A DNA stretch of 64,000 nucleotides from Nocardia vinacea (GCF_035920345.1 NZ_CP109149.1:4092001-4156000), one strand, 5' to 3'; counted from the first letter of the stretch, positions 1 through 9,186 are shown. A program made the numbers and translations. Notes: generated from the letters alone by a model not told the origin.

Positions 1-103
1 CTGGGCGGTCTTTCCATGCCGTACGAGTTCACGTCGAACTGGTGCCGATTCCAGTGATCCCGACACTGCGGTACACAGATGCGCGATCGCGCGGTGCGAG
101 GTT

Positions 104-550
104 CTACGTGACCTTCGTGTAGGACAGGTCGAAGTCGGTCTTCCAGGTTCTTCGGTCCTCGGCCAGCTCCCAGCGACCCTGGATCGTCGTCCCATCGTCG
201 GAAAATCTGCCGGTGAATCGCTGGGCGAAAGGTTCGCCGTCGCGGTGCAGCGTCCAGATGCCGTCGGTCAGGGTCATTTCGTACATTCGCTGAACGTCTC
301 GGTCGTCGGTGTAGAGCTGGTAGTAGGTGTCGCTCATGCCATCGCAACCGATGACGGCGACACCGTCGGGAGCCTCGGGCAGGTCGATATGCCAGCGCTG
401 GACCAACAGCGGTGTGCCCGTGAGCCATTCGAAGGTGACGCGGCCCGCACCCGGCCACGGCGGCCCGCCGGGAGGTCCGGCCTGCATCGTCCACTCTCCG
501 ACGAAGACCTCCAGGCGCTCGCGTGCCGATTCGTTGGTGGACTGGTTCAT
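104..550 (-). CDS. Small DUF1579-like beta-barrel protein
   Basis: A 148-residue protein without signal peptide or membrane segment. The N-terminal pattern (LEVFVGEWTM, then a GRVTFEWLTGTPLLVQRW stretch) and the regularly spaced aromatic strands ending in RRTWKTDFDLSYTK resemble the DUF1579 / lipocalin-like proteins common in actinobacteria, which are thought to bind small ligands. No catalytic residues can be named. It starts at an ATG and stands alone; the gene on its upstream side is on the same strand, the rest of the neighbourhood is unrelated. Function unknown; the family assignment rests on overall pattern only. Confidence 0.7.
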   Translation of the reverse strand: MNQSTNESARERLEVFVGEWTMQAGPPGGPPWPGAGRVTFEWLTGTPLLVQRWHIDLPEAPDGVAVIGCDGMSDTYYQLYTDDRDVQRMYEMTLTDGIWTLHRDGEPFAQRFTGRFSDDGTTIQGRWELAEDRRTWKTDFDLSYTKVT

Positions 551-603
551 CGCGCTCTCCTCTCCGGTGGCTCACTGATATCGACGCCGCGGGACGATCG
601 ATT

Positions 604-956
604 TCATCGGTGACGGAAGAATGACCATTCCCGGCTACCAGTCGGGATCGTCACGATGTGCCCGCGCGGCACCCCTCCGTTGGTGAACGGTCCGAGCCGG
701 ATTTCGTAGCTGTCGGTGTCGATCGCGCGATGGACTCGTTTCACGGCGGCGGTATAGGTGTTGTTCGGTGCTGGATACATACGGACCGTGTCGGTGCGAT
801 GCATGAACAGGCCGACCGCTGCCACGGTCGTAACGAGCGCTCCCCGATCAAGGCGAGGATCAATCCCGAGGTGAAATACCGACCGGCTGCCGGCCTGCGG
901 GAGTTCGCTATATCCCGGGGCGGCGTCGGTATCGTCATGGCCTCATCATGTCCCAC
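604..956 (-). pseudogene. Small single-span membrane protein split by an apparent frameshift
   Basis: Two overlapping minus-strand frames look like halves of one protein of about 110 residues. The first half (ATG near 938, start MTIPTPPRDIANSRR) runs into a hydrophobic stretch YFTSGLILALIG. The second half continues with ALVTTVAAVGLFMHRTD and a polar tail ending EWSFFRHR. Joining them near position 840 gives one clean transmembrane helix. Each frame alone lacks either a good start or a sensible C-terminus. This is either a one-base sequence error or a decayed gene. The start region overlaps the upstream region of the divergent DNA-repair-like gene. Function unknown. Confidence 0.4.
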
Positions 957-993
957 ATATCTGAATCCCTCACGTGATGAACAGGAGGCCGAG

Positions 994-1665
994 GTGGCCG
1001 AAACGACGGTGGCCGAGGTGATGGCCGAGCTGGCCGCACTCGAGGACCCGAGGACGCGTGTGGTGAACGAGAAACACGGTGACGGTCACGGTGTGAACCT
1101 CAGCAAGCTGCGCGCGCTCGCGAAGCGGCTGAAAACACAGCAGGAACTCGCGCGCCAGCTCTGGGAGACCGATGACACCGCGGCAAAACTACTGGCGACC
1201 CTGATCTGCCGCCCGAAGGCGTTCGAGCGTGACGAGTTGGACGTCATGGTGCGCGAGGCGCGCACACCCAAGGTGCACGACTGGCTGGTGAACTACGTGG
1301 TGAAGAAGAACCCGCACGCCGAAGAGCTGCGCCTGTCCTGGTTCGCCGATCCGGACCCAGTGGTCGCGAGTGCAGGCTGGGCGTTGACCACCGAACGCGT
1401 GGCGAAGCAGCCCGAGAGCCTCGATCTCGCAGGACTACTCGACGTCATCGAGGCACAGATGAAGGACGCCCCGGATCGCCTGCAGTGGGCGATGAACCAC
1501 TGCCTGGCTCAGATCGGGATCGAGCACGCCGAGCAGCGCGCCCGTGCAATCGACATCGGTGAGCGCTTGAAGGTGCTCGAGGACTACCCGACTCCACCGA
1601 ACTGCACGTCTCCGTTCGCGCCCATCTGGATCACGGAGATGGTGCGCCGACAGCACGACAAGTAG
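994..1665 (+). CDS. DNA alkylation repair (AlkD-like) HEAT-repeat protein
   Basis: A 223-residue soluble, helical protein resembling the DNA alkylation repair family (AlkC/AlkD type). These proteins use HEAT-like helical repeats to grip DNA and, in active members, excise N3/N7-alkylated purines. The stretches RPKAFERDELDVM, HDWLVNYVVKKNPHAEELRL and WFADPDPVVASAGWALTTERV look like repeat units. A GTG start is chosen because AGGAGG lies five bases upstream; the frame extends further upstream but that part reads as antisense of a small membrane protein. Glycosylase activity is not shown by the sequence: many actinobacterial members are uncharacterised. Confidence 0.75.
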   Translation: MAETTVAEVMAELAALEDPRTRVVNEKHGDGHGVNLSKLRALAKRLKTQQELARQLWETDDTAAKLLATLICRPKAFERDELDVMVREARTPKVHDWLVNYVVKKNPHAEELRLSWFADPDPVVASAGWALTTERVAKQPESLDLAGLLDVIEAQMKDAPDRLQWAMNHCLAQIGIEHAEQRARAIDIGERLKVLEDYPTPPNCTSPFAPIWITEMVRRQHDK

Positions 1666-1966
1666 GAAGGCTCGCGCTCGCGACCTCCGTCAGAACGCGG
1701 CAACACGATCAACGGACCGAGATCATACAGATTGGTCAGCTGATCAGGTGGAAACGGTGGCGGCATCGTCCGAGAGGAGCGCGCCGCCAGTTCCACGTGA
1801 TCACTTGTCCAGCAGTGCATCTCGGATGTCATCAGCCGAATGCGGCATCAGGTGAGTCCTCGAATTGCCCATCCGCTTGCGCCCACGAGATGTAGTCGAT
1901 GCGAATCGCAACGCCGTGCTGCTGCGTTGGCGGGGCGAATGTCAGCGGCACGGTGCGCGGTAGCGC
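1666..1966. other. Intergenic gap with no supported gene
   Basis: About 300 bases lie between the convergent ends of the AlkD-like gene and the ferredoxin-reductase-like gene. One 82-codon minus-strand frame is open here, but its composition is arginine- and serine-rich and it overlaps the AlkD-like gene. I see no strong hairpin followed by a T-tract, no RNA gene and no repeat. Confidence 0.5.
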
Positions 1967-3031
1967 TCACTCGTAGTCAACGGTGATGGAGTCCGTATCC
2001 GGCACGGCCTGACAGGTGAGGACATACCCCTCGGCAAGTTCGTCGTCGGTCAGGGCGTCGTTGCGGCGCAACGTGGCATGACCTTTCGTCACCTTGGCCA
2101 TGCAGGTGGCGCAGTTACCGGCCTCGCAGGAGAACGGGGGTGTGAGACCGGCGCGGCGGGCGCTGTCGAGCAGGGTTTCGCCGTCCTTGCGCGGAACCGA
2201 CTTCTTCTTGCCGTTGAGAATGATCGTGACGGTGTTGTCAGTGGTCGCGACGGGGGTGGTGACAGTGGGGGTTTCGACGGTCACGGCGGGGGTTGTGACC
2301 GTAGGGGTTTCGACGGCCGCGGGGGTAGCGGACAGCACCGGGGCCGGCGCACCGAATCGTTCGCTGAACACCAGGCCCGGTCCGGGCAGGGCGTTCTCGA
2401 CCATCTCCATGAAAGCCTCGGGTCCGCAGATATAACTGTCGCCGCCGCCGTCCGCGCCGACGAAATCGCGGATCGCGTCGGGTGTCAGGAAGCCGCCGCC
2501 GGCGTCGAGGTGGCGGATCACCTCCAGCCGCCCCGGGTAGCGGTCGACCAGTTCCGCGAGTACCGCCTCGAAGATCACCGACTCCCGATCGCGGTCCGCG
2601 CACAGCAGTCGCACCCTCCTGGCGGTGCTCGCCAGCGCGCTCTTGGCCAGCGACAGGATCGGTGTGATGCCGCTGCCGCCGCTGAAACCGAGCAGCGGTG
2701 CCTCGGCGGGGCGCAGACAGAATCGGCCCGCCGCCCTGGTCAACTCCAGTTCGTCGCCCTCGACCACGTTGTCGTGCAGCCAGTTCGAGACCTGTCCGCC
2801 GGGCACCCGCTTGACCGTGGTCATCAGTTCGCGGTCGGTTTCCGGCGCACTCGACATCGAGTAGGAGCGGAACAGGTCCTTGCCGTCCAGGTGGACTCGG
2901 AAGGTGCAGAACTGCCCGGATTGATATGCGATCGGCCCGTCGTGCGGGGCGAGCACATAGGTGCGCGCGTCGGCGCTCTCTTTAACGATCCGCGTTACGG
3001 TCGCGCGCTGAAATAACGGGGGTCTCGCCAT
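1967..3031 (-). CDS. FAD/NAD(P)-binding reductase with C-terminal 2Fe-2S ferredoxin domain
   Basis: A 354-residue electron-transfer protein of the KshB/HmpA-like reductase type, which passes electrons from NAD(P)H through FAD and a plant-type 2Fe-2S cluster to an oxygenase. FAD binding is shown by RSYSMSSAP (about residue 55), the pyridine-nucleotide site by GFSGGSGITPILS (about 114), and the cluster by CEAGNCATC plus a later Cys in VLTCQAVP. A Thr/Val/Pro linker with an imperfect repeat (VETPTVTTP twice) separates the reductase and ferredoxin parts. A strong ribosome site (GAGGAGG) precedes the ATG. It diverges from the acyl-CoA ligase operon, with the AGAAT-N3-ATTCT palindrome between them. 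No partner oxygenase is encoded in the window. Confidence 0.9.
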   Translation of the reverse strand: MARPPLFQRATVTRIVKESADARTYVLAPHDGPIAYQSGQFCTFRVHLDGKDLFRSYSMSSAPETDRELMTTVKRVPGGQVSNWLHDNVVEGDELELTRAAGRFCLRPAEAPLLGFSGGSGITPILSLAKSALASTARRVRLLCADRDRESVIFEAVLAELVDRYPGRLEVIRHLDAGGGFLTPDAIRDFVGADGGGDSYICGPEAFMEMVENALPGPGLVFSERFGAPAPVLSATPAAVETPTVTTPAVTVETPTVTTPVATTDNTVTIILNGKKKSVPRKDGETLLDSARRAGLTPPFSCEAGNCATCMAKVTKGHATLRRNDALTDDELAEGYVLTCQAVPDTDSITVDYE

Positions 3032-3069
3032 GAACTGCCTCCTCCTGGTATTAAGATTCTAGTACAAGG

Positions 3070-3082
3070 AGAATTGTATTCT
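3070..3082. promoter_or_regulatory. Operator A: perfect AGAAT-TGT-ATTCT palindrome
   Basis: A perfect inverted repeat with a three-base centre; one further pair (G at 3069, C at 3083) also matches. It lies between the divergent reductase and acyl-CoA ligase genes. An additional ATTCT half lies nine bases upstream of its left AGAAT arm, the same spacing as at the 23.6 kb promoter. The same motif recurs at 17.5, 21.9 and 23.6 kb. The cognate regulator is unknown. Confidence 0.6.
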
Positions 3083-3107
3083 CTCCGACGAGACGGGATC
3101 TTCTCAT

Positions 3108-4559
3108 ATGGGGTCGAACGACAGCCGCCGCGGTGCCGCCCCTGCCGCGACCGTGCGCGCCGAACCGGTCGCCCTCGCGTTCGAGGACCGCGGGTACACG
3201 TACGGTCAGCTGGATCGGCTGGCGGGGGGTCTGGCCGTGGAGTTGGTGGCGCGGGGTGTTCGCGCCGGGCATCGCGTCGCGCTGATGTCGACGAACCGGC
3301 CGGAATTCGTGGTCGCCGTGCTGGCGACCTGGCTACTGGGTGCGACACCTGTCCTGATCAGTCCGGCCTGGAAGCGTGCCGAGGTCGAACATGCCCTGAC
3401 GCTGACCGAACCGGCGCACGGACTCGGCGATGCGCCGATATTGGCCGAGCTGCTGCCGACGCGCCACCTCGACGATCCGATCACACCGCTGACGCATACC
3501 TTCGTGCGACCCGATCCGGAATCCGACGCGGTGCTCGTATTCAGTTCGGGCACTACCGGATTACCGAAGGCGGTGCGGCACACCCACGCCTCGCTCGCCG
3601 CCGCGGTGCGGCACTGGACCCGGGTGCTGGAGCTGAACTCCTACGACCGCCTGCAGATCGTCACACCGCCCTCGCACATCCTGGGGCTGCTCAATATCGT
3701 CACCGTGCTGGAGGCGGGCGCCTGGATGCGGCTGCACCGGCGCTTCGACCTGGAACGGATGCTGCAGTGCATCGCCGAGGACCGGATCACCATCGAGATG
3801 GCTGTCGCGCCAATCGCTCTGGCGCTGGCCGCGCATCCCGAACTCGAGTCCTATGACCTGTCCTCACTGCGCTACATCATGTGGGGCGCAACGCCGGTCA
3901 CCGCAGCCGTCGCCGAAACCGTCACCGCCCGAACCGGTGTCGGCTGGCTGCCCGCGTACGGAACCACCGAACTGCCGGTCATCGCGTGCAGTCCGATCGG
4001 GGACGTGCGGTACGACAGCGTCGGAAAAGCGGCGCCGGGCGCGCGACTGCGGGTGGTGTCGACGGCGACCGGAGAACCGTTGGGCCCGGGCGAGATCGGT
4101 GAAATCCAGGCGAAGTCGCCCTCGCTGATGGCGGGTTATCTACCGGCCGAGGCGACAGGCGAAGTCTTCGACGACGGCTGGTACCGGACCGGTGATATCG
4201 GCCGCATCGATGCCGACGGCTGGGTCCAGGTGACCGACCGATCCAAGGAAATGATCAAGGTCCGCGGCTTCCAGGTCGCCCCCGCCGAAATCGAGGCCGT
4301 GCTGCAGGGACATCCCGCGGTGGGCGACTGCGCGGTGTTCGGCATCGCCGACCCCGGCGATGGGGAAGCGATCGTCGCGGCCGTCGCCCGCACCGCGGCG
4401 GTCACCGCCGACGAACTCATCGCACTGGTCGGCGACCGGCTGGCCGGCTACAAGCGACCGCGCGGCGTGGTGTTCGTCCCCGAAATCCCGCGCTTGCCCT
4501 CCGGCAAGGTGTTGCGCCGAATTCTCAAGGAGCAGTATGGACGTTCGTCTCACGAGTGA
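3108..4559 (+). CDS. AMP-forming acyl-CoA synthetase (FadD-like)
   Basis: A 483-residue member of the ANL adenylating superfamily that activates a carboxylic acid to its acyl-CoA via an acyl-AMP. Signature motifs are present in order: the P-loop SSGTTGLPKAVRHTH (about 143), the YGTTE adenine-site motif, the hinge block WYRTGDIGRIDADGWVQV followed by DRSKEMIKVRGFQVAP, and the C-terminal PSGKVLRR with the catalytic lysine. It is shorter than typical long-chain FadD proteins, which suits a medium-size or cyclic acid, but the substrate cannot be read from sequence. First gene of an operon with two acyl-CoA dehydrogenases and an enoyl-CoA hydratase; its end overlaps the next gene by 23 bases. Confidence 0.92.
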   Translation: MGSNDSRRGAAPAATVRAEPVALAFEDRGYTYGQLDRLAGGLAVELVARGVRAGHRVALMSTNRPEFVVAVLATWLLGATPVLISPAWKRAEVEHALTLTEPAHGLGDAPILAELLPTRHLDDPITPLTHTFVRPDPESDAVLVFSSGTTGLPKAVRHTHASLAAAVRHWTRVLELNSYDRLQIVTPPSHILGLLNIVTVLEAGAWMRLHRRFDLERMLQCIAEDRITIEMAVAPIALALAAHPELESYDLSSLRYIMWGATPVTAAVAETVTARTGVGWLPAYGTTELPVIACSPIGDVRYDSVGKAAPGARLRVVSTATGEPLGPGEIGEIQAKSPSLMAGYLPAEATGEVFDDGWYRTGDIGRIDADGWVQVTDRSKEMIKVRGFQVAPAEIEAVLQGHPAVGDCAVFGIADPGDGEAIVAAVARTAAVTADELIALVGDRLAGYKRPRGVVFVPEIPRLPSGKVLRRILKEQYGRSSHE

Positions 4560-5439
4560 ACAGCGACAATTGCGGGACGCCGCCGCGAAATTAGCCGATG
4601 ACCTCGGCCCCGGCTCGGTACTCGACCTCGACGACGCGGCGCGGGTGACCCGACTGGAGAAAGCGGTCGACCAGACCGGCTGGCGGGCACTGCGTTCGGA
4701 CGGCGCCTCGGGAGTCGAGGTGGCGATCGTGGCCGAGGAGTTCGGGCGCGGACTGGTAGATGTGCCGTTCCTGGGACCGGTACTGGCCGACGATCTGCGT
4801 GGTCCGGCCGATGACGATCAGCGCTGGACCGTCGCTGTGGCGGCTCGGGCGATCGACGCGCAGGGCGCCGACCGGGCGCTGGTGATCGACGACGGCCGGC
4901 TGCTCGTCGGCGGGGTCGGTGCCGAACTCCCCGGTGCGGATCTCACCAGGGTCGACGCGGAGCTCATCGGTCGACCCGACTTCCTCGGCGAACTGTCCGC
5001 CGATCAGGTGACCCAGTGGCAGGCCTTGGCGCTGGTGGCCACCACCGCCGATCTGGTCGGTGTCGCCCGCGGCGCGCAGTCTCTCGCCGTCGACTACGCA
5101 AAAGTCCGTACGCAGTACGGCAATACGATCGGCTCGTATCAAGCGGTCGCGCACCTGCTCGCCGAGAGCCAGGCCCTCATCGAGGGATCGATCAGCGTCG
5201 CGCGCCACGCGGCCTGGTCGGTCGACGAATTGCCGCACGCCGAGTCGATGCGGGCGGCGCGGATCGCGAAGCTGTACTGCGCGCGGGCTGCGCGGACGGT
5301 ATGCGAGACCGCGATTCAAGTGCACGGCGGCATCGGCAACACCTGGGAGTGCCTCGCGCACGTATACCTGCGGCGGGCCCTGACCTCGACCGAATTGTTC
5401 CCCGTCAGCCTGGAGGAGATCGACCTTGGACTTTCGTGA
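4537..5439 (+). CDS. Acyl-CoA dehydrogenase, short subunit
   Basis: A 300-residue acyl-CoA dehydrogenase family protein. The N-terminus (VRLTSEQRQLRDAAAKL) and the C-terminal FAD-contact motif IQVHGGIGNTWECLAHVYLRR are typical, but the middle beta-domain is short and the protein lacks about 80 residues of a full enzyme. Such short members usually pair with an adjacent full-length partner to form an alpha2-beta2 enzyme in actinobacterial steroid and side-chain catabolism (known for the ChsE-type enzymes). The next gene is such a partner and overlaps it by 14 bases. The ATG is chosen because the N-terminal family motif starts right after it. Confidence 0.88.
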   Translation: MDVRLTSEQRQLRDAAAKLADDLGPGSVLDLDDAARVTRLEKAVDQTGWRALRSDGASGVEVAIVAEEFGRGLVDVPFLGPVLADDLRGPADDDQRWTVAVAARAIDAQGADRALVIDDGRLLVGGVGAELPGADLTRVDAELIGRPDFLGELSADQVTQWQALALVATTADLVGVARGAQSLAVDYAKVRTQYGNTIGSYQAVAHLLAESQALIEGSISVARHAAWSVDELPHAESMRAARIAKLYCARAARTVCETAIQVHGGIGNTWECLAHVYLRRALTSTELFPVSLEEIDLGLS

Positions 5440-6514
5440 TGCACCGCAGGAGGCCGAATTCCGGGACCGGCTGCGCGCCTGGCTGACCGAGGTGGCCGGT
5501 ACCTTTCCGACCTCGGGCGACGAATACTGGGCGCGGCAAGGCGAATGGCATCAGGCGCTCTACGCGGCCGGATTCTTCGGACTGTCGTGGCCGCGAGAAT
5601 TCGGCGGCCACGACCTTTCACCGGTCTACGACGTCATCCTGGACGAGGAGTTGGCGATCGTCGGGGCGCCGCCGCGGCCCAGCCTCGGCTACCTGGTCGC
5701 AGGCCTCGGACGGCACGCGAGCAAGGAACTGCAGCAACGGTTCCTGCCCGGCATGATCAACGGCACCGAGCGCTGGTGCCAGGGCTTCAGCGAGCCGGGA
5801 GCGGGTTCGGATCTGGCCGCGCTGACGACCACCGCTACGCGCGAGGGCGACCACTACGTCATCAACGGCCACAAGATCTGGACCAGCTATTCCGATGTCG
5901 CCGACTGGTGCCTGCTCTTGGCACGTACCGATCCGGATGCGCCACGGCACAAAGGCATTTCGGCATTCATCATCTCGATGAAGCAGCCGGGTGTGCAGCA
6001 GCGGCCATTGCGGATGATCAGCGGGGTGACTCGGGAATTCGGTCAGGTGGAATTCGACGGGGCGATCGTGCCCGCGGATCAGCTGGTCGGGGCGCCCGGG
6101 GAGGGCTGGAAGCTGGCGATGACCGTCGTCGGACACGAACGCGAGCCGTCCACCCTGGGATTCGCGGCTCGATACGGAAAACTGGTGCGCCAGTTGGCTG
6201 CTCGCGTCGAGGGCACGGCGCCCGAGGAACTCGCCTGGGCGGCGGTGCAGACCGAAATGCTGCGCCTGCACGTGCGGCGCCGGCTCTCCGAACAGCTCGA
6301 CGGCGTCACCCACGGGCCCGACGGGTCGCTGGACAAACTGCTCATGACCTGGGTCGACCAGGCGGTCGGCCATGCGGCGCTGGCTGTCGGCGGTACCCGC
6401 GATCCGGAGCTGCTCGGGTCCTACTTCTACAGCCGCGCACAGAGCGTCATGGGCGGCACCTCGCAGATACAGAAGAACATCATCGCCGCGCGCATCCTGG
6501 GATTGGGAGTTTGA
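5426..6514 (+). CDS. Acyl-CoA dehydrogenase, full-length subunit
   Basis: A 362-residue flavoprotein that introduces the alpha-beta double bond in acyl-CoA substrates. It contains the flavin and substrate motifs GFSEPGAGSDLAAL (about 120), YVINGHKIWTS and the C-terminal GGTSQIQKNIIAARILGLG. The start is a TTG with GGAGGAG about six bases upstream, overlapping the previous stop. It probably forms a heteromeric enzyme with the short subunit just upstream, by analogy with tandem fadE pairs in mycobacteria and Rhodococcus. Substrate unknown; the neighbouring ligase and hydratase place it in one beta-oxidation cycle. Confidence 0.92.
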   Translation: MDFRDAPQEAEFRDRLRAWLTEVAGTFPTSGDEYWARQGEWHQALYAAGFFGLSWPREFGGHDLSPVYDVILDEELAIVGAPPRPSLGYLVAGLGRHASKELQQRFLPGMINGTERWCQGFSEPGAGSDLAALTTTATREGDHYVINGHKIWTSYSDVADWCLLLARTDPDAPRHKGISAFIISMKQPGVQQRPLRMISGVTREFGQVEFDGAIVPADQLVGAPGEGWKLAMTVVGHEREPSTLGFAARYGKLVRQLAARVEGTAPEELAWAAVQTEMLRLHVRRRLSEQLDGVTHGPDGSLDKLLMTWVDQAVGHAALAVGGTRDPELLGSYFYSRAQSVMGGTSQIQKNIIAARILGLGV

Positions 6515-6515
6515 A

Positions 6516-7280
6516 ATGTACGACATGCCAGCCGAAATCGATGTCCGTGCCGAGGGACCGGTCCGGATTGTCACGCTGAACCGACCCGATGCCCTCAACG
6601 CCGTCAACGATCCGCTGCATGCCGGGCTCGCCCGGCTGTGGCCGCGGCTCAGCGCGGACAGGGGGGCGCGGGTAGCAGTGCTGACCGGCGCGGGCCGGGC
6701 CTTCTCCGCGGGCGGCGATTTCACCTACCTCGAAGAACTCAGCCGCGATAGCGATCTACGCGCCAAGACAATTGCTGACGGCCGTGACATCGTGCTCGGC
6801 ATGGCACGCTGCCGGATCCCGGTGATCGCCGCGGTCAACGGTCCGGCAGTCGGTCTCGGCTGCAGCCTTGTCGCGTTGAGCGACATGGTCTACATCGCCG
6901 AAACCGCGTATCTGGCCGATCCGCACGTGCAGGTCGGGTTGGTCGCCGCCGACGGCGGCCCGCTCACCTGGCCCCTGCACACCAGCATGCTGCTGGCCAA
7001 GGAATACGCGATCACCGGCGCGCGTATCCCCGCCGTCAGGGCACGCGAGATGGGTCTGGCCAACCACGTCGTCGAAGATCCGGTCGCCGAGGCGCTGGCC
7101 TGTGCCCAGCGGATGCTCGAACTTCCGCAGCAGGCGGTGGAGAGCACCAAGCGCGTGCTCAACCTGCAACTCGAGCATGCCGTGCTGGCTACACTCGACT
7201 ACGCCCTGGCGGCCGAGGATCTGACGTTCCAGAGTGCGGACTTCCGGGCCAACATCGCCAAGCTCACGGCCAAGCGCTGA
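6516..7280 (+). CDS. Enoyl-CoA hydratase/isomerase (crotonase family)
   Basis: A 254-residue crotonase-fold protein. The oxyanion-hole segments are GAGRAFSAGGDFTYL (about 55) and NGPAVGLGCSLVALSD (about 108), followed by the PHVQVGLVAADGG active-site loop. In the position where many hydratases have a second catalytic glutamate the loop reads VAADGG, so the exact reaction (hydration, isomerisation or ring/retro-Claisen chemistry) is uncertain. It starts one base after the dehydrogenase stop and is the last gene of the ligase-dehydrogenase operon, convergent with the threonine aldolase gene. Confidence 0.9.
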   Translation: MYDMPAEIDVRAEGPVRIVTLNRPDALNAVNDPLHAGLARLWPRLSADRGARVAVLTGAGRAFSAGGDFTYLEELSRDSDLRAKTIADGRDIVLGMARCRIPVIAAVNGPAVGLGCSLVALSDMVYIAETAYLADPHVQVGLVAADGGPLTWPLHTSMLLAKEYAITGARIPAVRAREMGLANHVVEDPVAEALACAQRMLELPQQAVESTKRVLNLQLEHAVLATLDYALAAEDLTFQSADFRANIAKLTAKR

Positions 7281-7300
7281 GGGTTCCGGCAAGGTCCTGT

Positions 7301-8356
7301 TCAAGCCGCCGTCTCCTGGGCGATGGCGGCCGCGAAGGCGTCCACGTCAGCCTCGGTGGTGTCGAACGAGCACATCCAACGGACCTCGCCGGTGCGTTCG
7401 TCCCAGATGTGGAAGCGGAACCGCTTCTGCAGCCGCTCGGTGACCTCCCGGGGCAGTATGGCGAAGACGGCGTTGGCCTGGACCGGCCGGACGATCTCGA
7501 CGCCGGGCACCGGGGCGACGGCCGTGGCAAGCCGGGCCGCCATCGCGTTGGCGTGCCGGGCATTGCGCAGCCACAGGTCGCCCTCGAGCAGCGCGACGAG
7601 CTGCGCCGACACGTACCGCATTTTGGAGGCCAGCTGCAGCGCTGCCTTGCGCAGGTACCGCACGCCACGCACCGCGTCCGGGTTGAGCACCACGATCGCC
7701 TCGCCGAGCATCAAGCCATTCTTGGTGCCGCCGAAGGACATCACGTCCACCCCGGCGTCGGTGGTGAACGCGCGCAGCGGCAGGTCGAGCGCGGCGGCCG
7801 CATTGGCCAGCCGGGCGCCGTCCACATGCAGCAGCATGCCGCGCTCGCGCGCCAGCGCGCCGATGGCCGCGATCTCGCCAGGCGTGTAGAGGGTGCCGAG
7901 CTCAGTGCTTTGGGTGATGGAGACGACCTTGGGCTGGGCGTGGTGCTCCTCGCCGAAGCCCCGCGCGTACCGGTCGAGCAGTTCCGGCGTCAACTTGCCG
8001 TCCGGGGTGGGCACCGGGATCAGCTTGAGCCCGGCCACCTTCTCGGGTGCGCCGCACTCGTCCAGGTTGATGTGCGCGGATTCCGGGCAGACCACCGCGC
8101 TCCACCGGTCGCACATCGCCTGCAGCCCAACCACGTTGGCGCCGCTGCCGTTGAAGACCGGATAGACATCGGCGCGCTCGCCGAAATGGCCCTTGATCAG
8201 CTCGCGCAGCCGAGCGGTGTGGACGTCCGCACCGTAGGCCGACTGGTGGCCCTCGTTGGCAGCCGCCAGCGCCGCCAATACGTCCGGATGCACGGAGGCG
8301 TTGTTGTCACTGGCGAACCCGCGTAACGGCTCGCGCTCGGGAAAGGTATCGCTCAC
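7301..8356 (-). CDS. Threonine aldolase / beta-eliminating lyase family PLP enzyme
   Basis: A 351-residue fold-type I PLP enzyme like low-specificity L-threonine aldolases, which split threonine or allo-threonine to glycine and acetaldehyde. The PLP lysine lies in [12 protein letters not shown] (about K213); the [11 protein letters not shown] motif supplies the PLP-binding aspartate; [14 protein letters not shown] is the family N-terminus. The GTG start forms a GTGA overlap with the stop of the ectoine synthase gene, so the two are translationally coupled. This pairing is unusual: ectoine synthase normally follows ectA and ectB. Substrate is not proven, as PLP enzymes of this family also act on other beta-hydroxy amino acids. 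Confidence 0.88.
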   Translation of the reverse strand: MSDTFPEREPLRGFASDNNASVHPDVLAALAAANEGHQSAYGADVHTARLRELIKGHFGERADVYPVFNGSGANVVGLQAMCDRWSAVVCPESAHINLDECGAPEKVAGLKLIPVPTPDGKLTPELLDRYARGFGEEHHAQPKVVSITQSTELGTLYTPGEIAAIGALARERGMLLHVDGARLANAAAALDLPLRAFTTDAGVDVMSFGGTKNGLMLGEAIVVLNPDAVRGVRYLRKAALQLASKMRYVSAQLVALLEGDLWLRNARHANAMAARLATAVAPVPGVEIVRPVQANAVFAILPREVTERLQKRFRFHIWDERTGEVRWMCSFDTTEADVDAFAAAIAQETAA

Positions 8357-8748
8357 TTATCCTCTTCCGTCAGCAGTGGGAAGGCGCCGTTCTCATCGTG
8401 GACCTCGCGGCCGGTGAGGGGCGGGTTGAACACGCACACCGCGCGGAAGCGGGTGTGGGCGCGCAAAGTGTGATGCTGATGTGCGTCGACCAGGTACATC
8501 ACCCCGGGCTCGAGACGGTGCTCTTCACCGGTCTCGTCGTCGACCAGTTCGCCCCGACCCTCGATGACGTAGACGGCCTCGATGTGGTTGGCGTACCACA
8601 TCTTGATCTCGGTACCCGCGTCCACCACGGTGTCGTTCAAGGAGAAACCGACCTTCTCCTCGGCGAGCACCAGGCGACGGCTATTCCACGTGGGGCCCTT
8701 CACTTCTCGCTCGGTGCCGATGATCTCTTTCAGTGAACGGACGATCAT
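8353..8748 (-). CDS. ectC: Ectoine synthase (orphan)
   Basis: A 131-residue cupin that closes N-gamma-acetyl-diaminobutyrate to the osmolyte ectoine. The family N-terminus [16 protein letters not shown], the metal-site region [25 protein letters not shown] and the [37 protein letters not shown] end are all recognisable, and the length is normal. The genes for the two earlier steps, ectB and ectA, are not upstream or anywhere in this window; the upstream 440 bases hold no related sequence. It is coupled to a threonine-aldolase-like gene. It could use precursor made from a distant ectAB or have been recruited for another cyclisation. Confidence 0.93.
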   Translation of the reverse strand: MIVRSLKEIIGTEREVKGPTWNSRRLVLAEEKVGFSLNDTVVDAGTEIKMWYANHIEAVYVIEGRGELVDDETGEEHRLEPGVMYLVDAHQHHTLRAHTRFRAVCVFNPPLTGREVHDENGAFPLLTEEDK

Positions 8749-9186
8749 GGAGTACGTTTCCTTTATCTCGTGCGTTTCCTGCGAACACTAAGATCATGGC
8801 TGCTGGTGCGGCATCCCCGACAGTGGCAGGAACGCCCCCTATCTCTAAGATCGCGCCATGCCTCCCTTGGTAGCTTGAGCTGCGCCACCCACTGAACTCG
8901 CCGTGCTCGCGGGAAGCCATATGGTGTAGGTCCACCTCTAGCCTGGTCGGCGGGAACGACGTGGGCAGTTACGAAGCGCAGAAATGCGGCAGAAGCGGAC
9001 GTCCTGTGCCACAGCGGATCTCGTCGGGTCGACCGCCCCATAAGCAGCAGGCGAGGTGGTGGTCGGACAGGAGTCCGGCGGCGTAGATTTCCGCGGGCTG
9101 GCCCGTTTGCGGGGCGATGCCCGCCGACTGATCGCCTTGCCCAGCGGCTCGAACGGGGCGATGACCAGGCCCGCGGCCGAGTGCTG
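8749..9186. other. Gap upstream of ectC, no confident gene
   Basis: About 440 bases separate ectC from the 3' end of the esterase gene. On the minus strand, directly after the esterase TAG stop and in the same frame, the reading continues with a short protein-like stretch (AAGLVIAPFEPLGKAIS) and then becomes arginine- and proline-rich. This may be a remnant, or the esterase once ended further on. No trace of ectA or ectB was seen. The ectC promoter must lie near its right-hand end, but I cannot define it. Confidence 0.4.
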
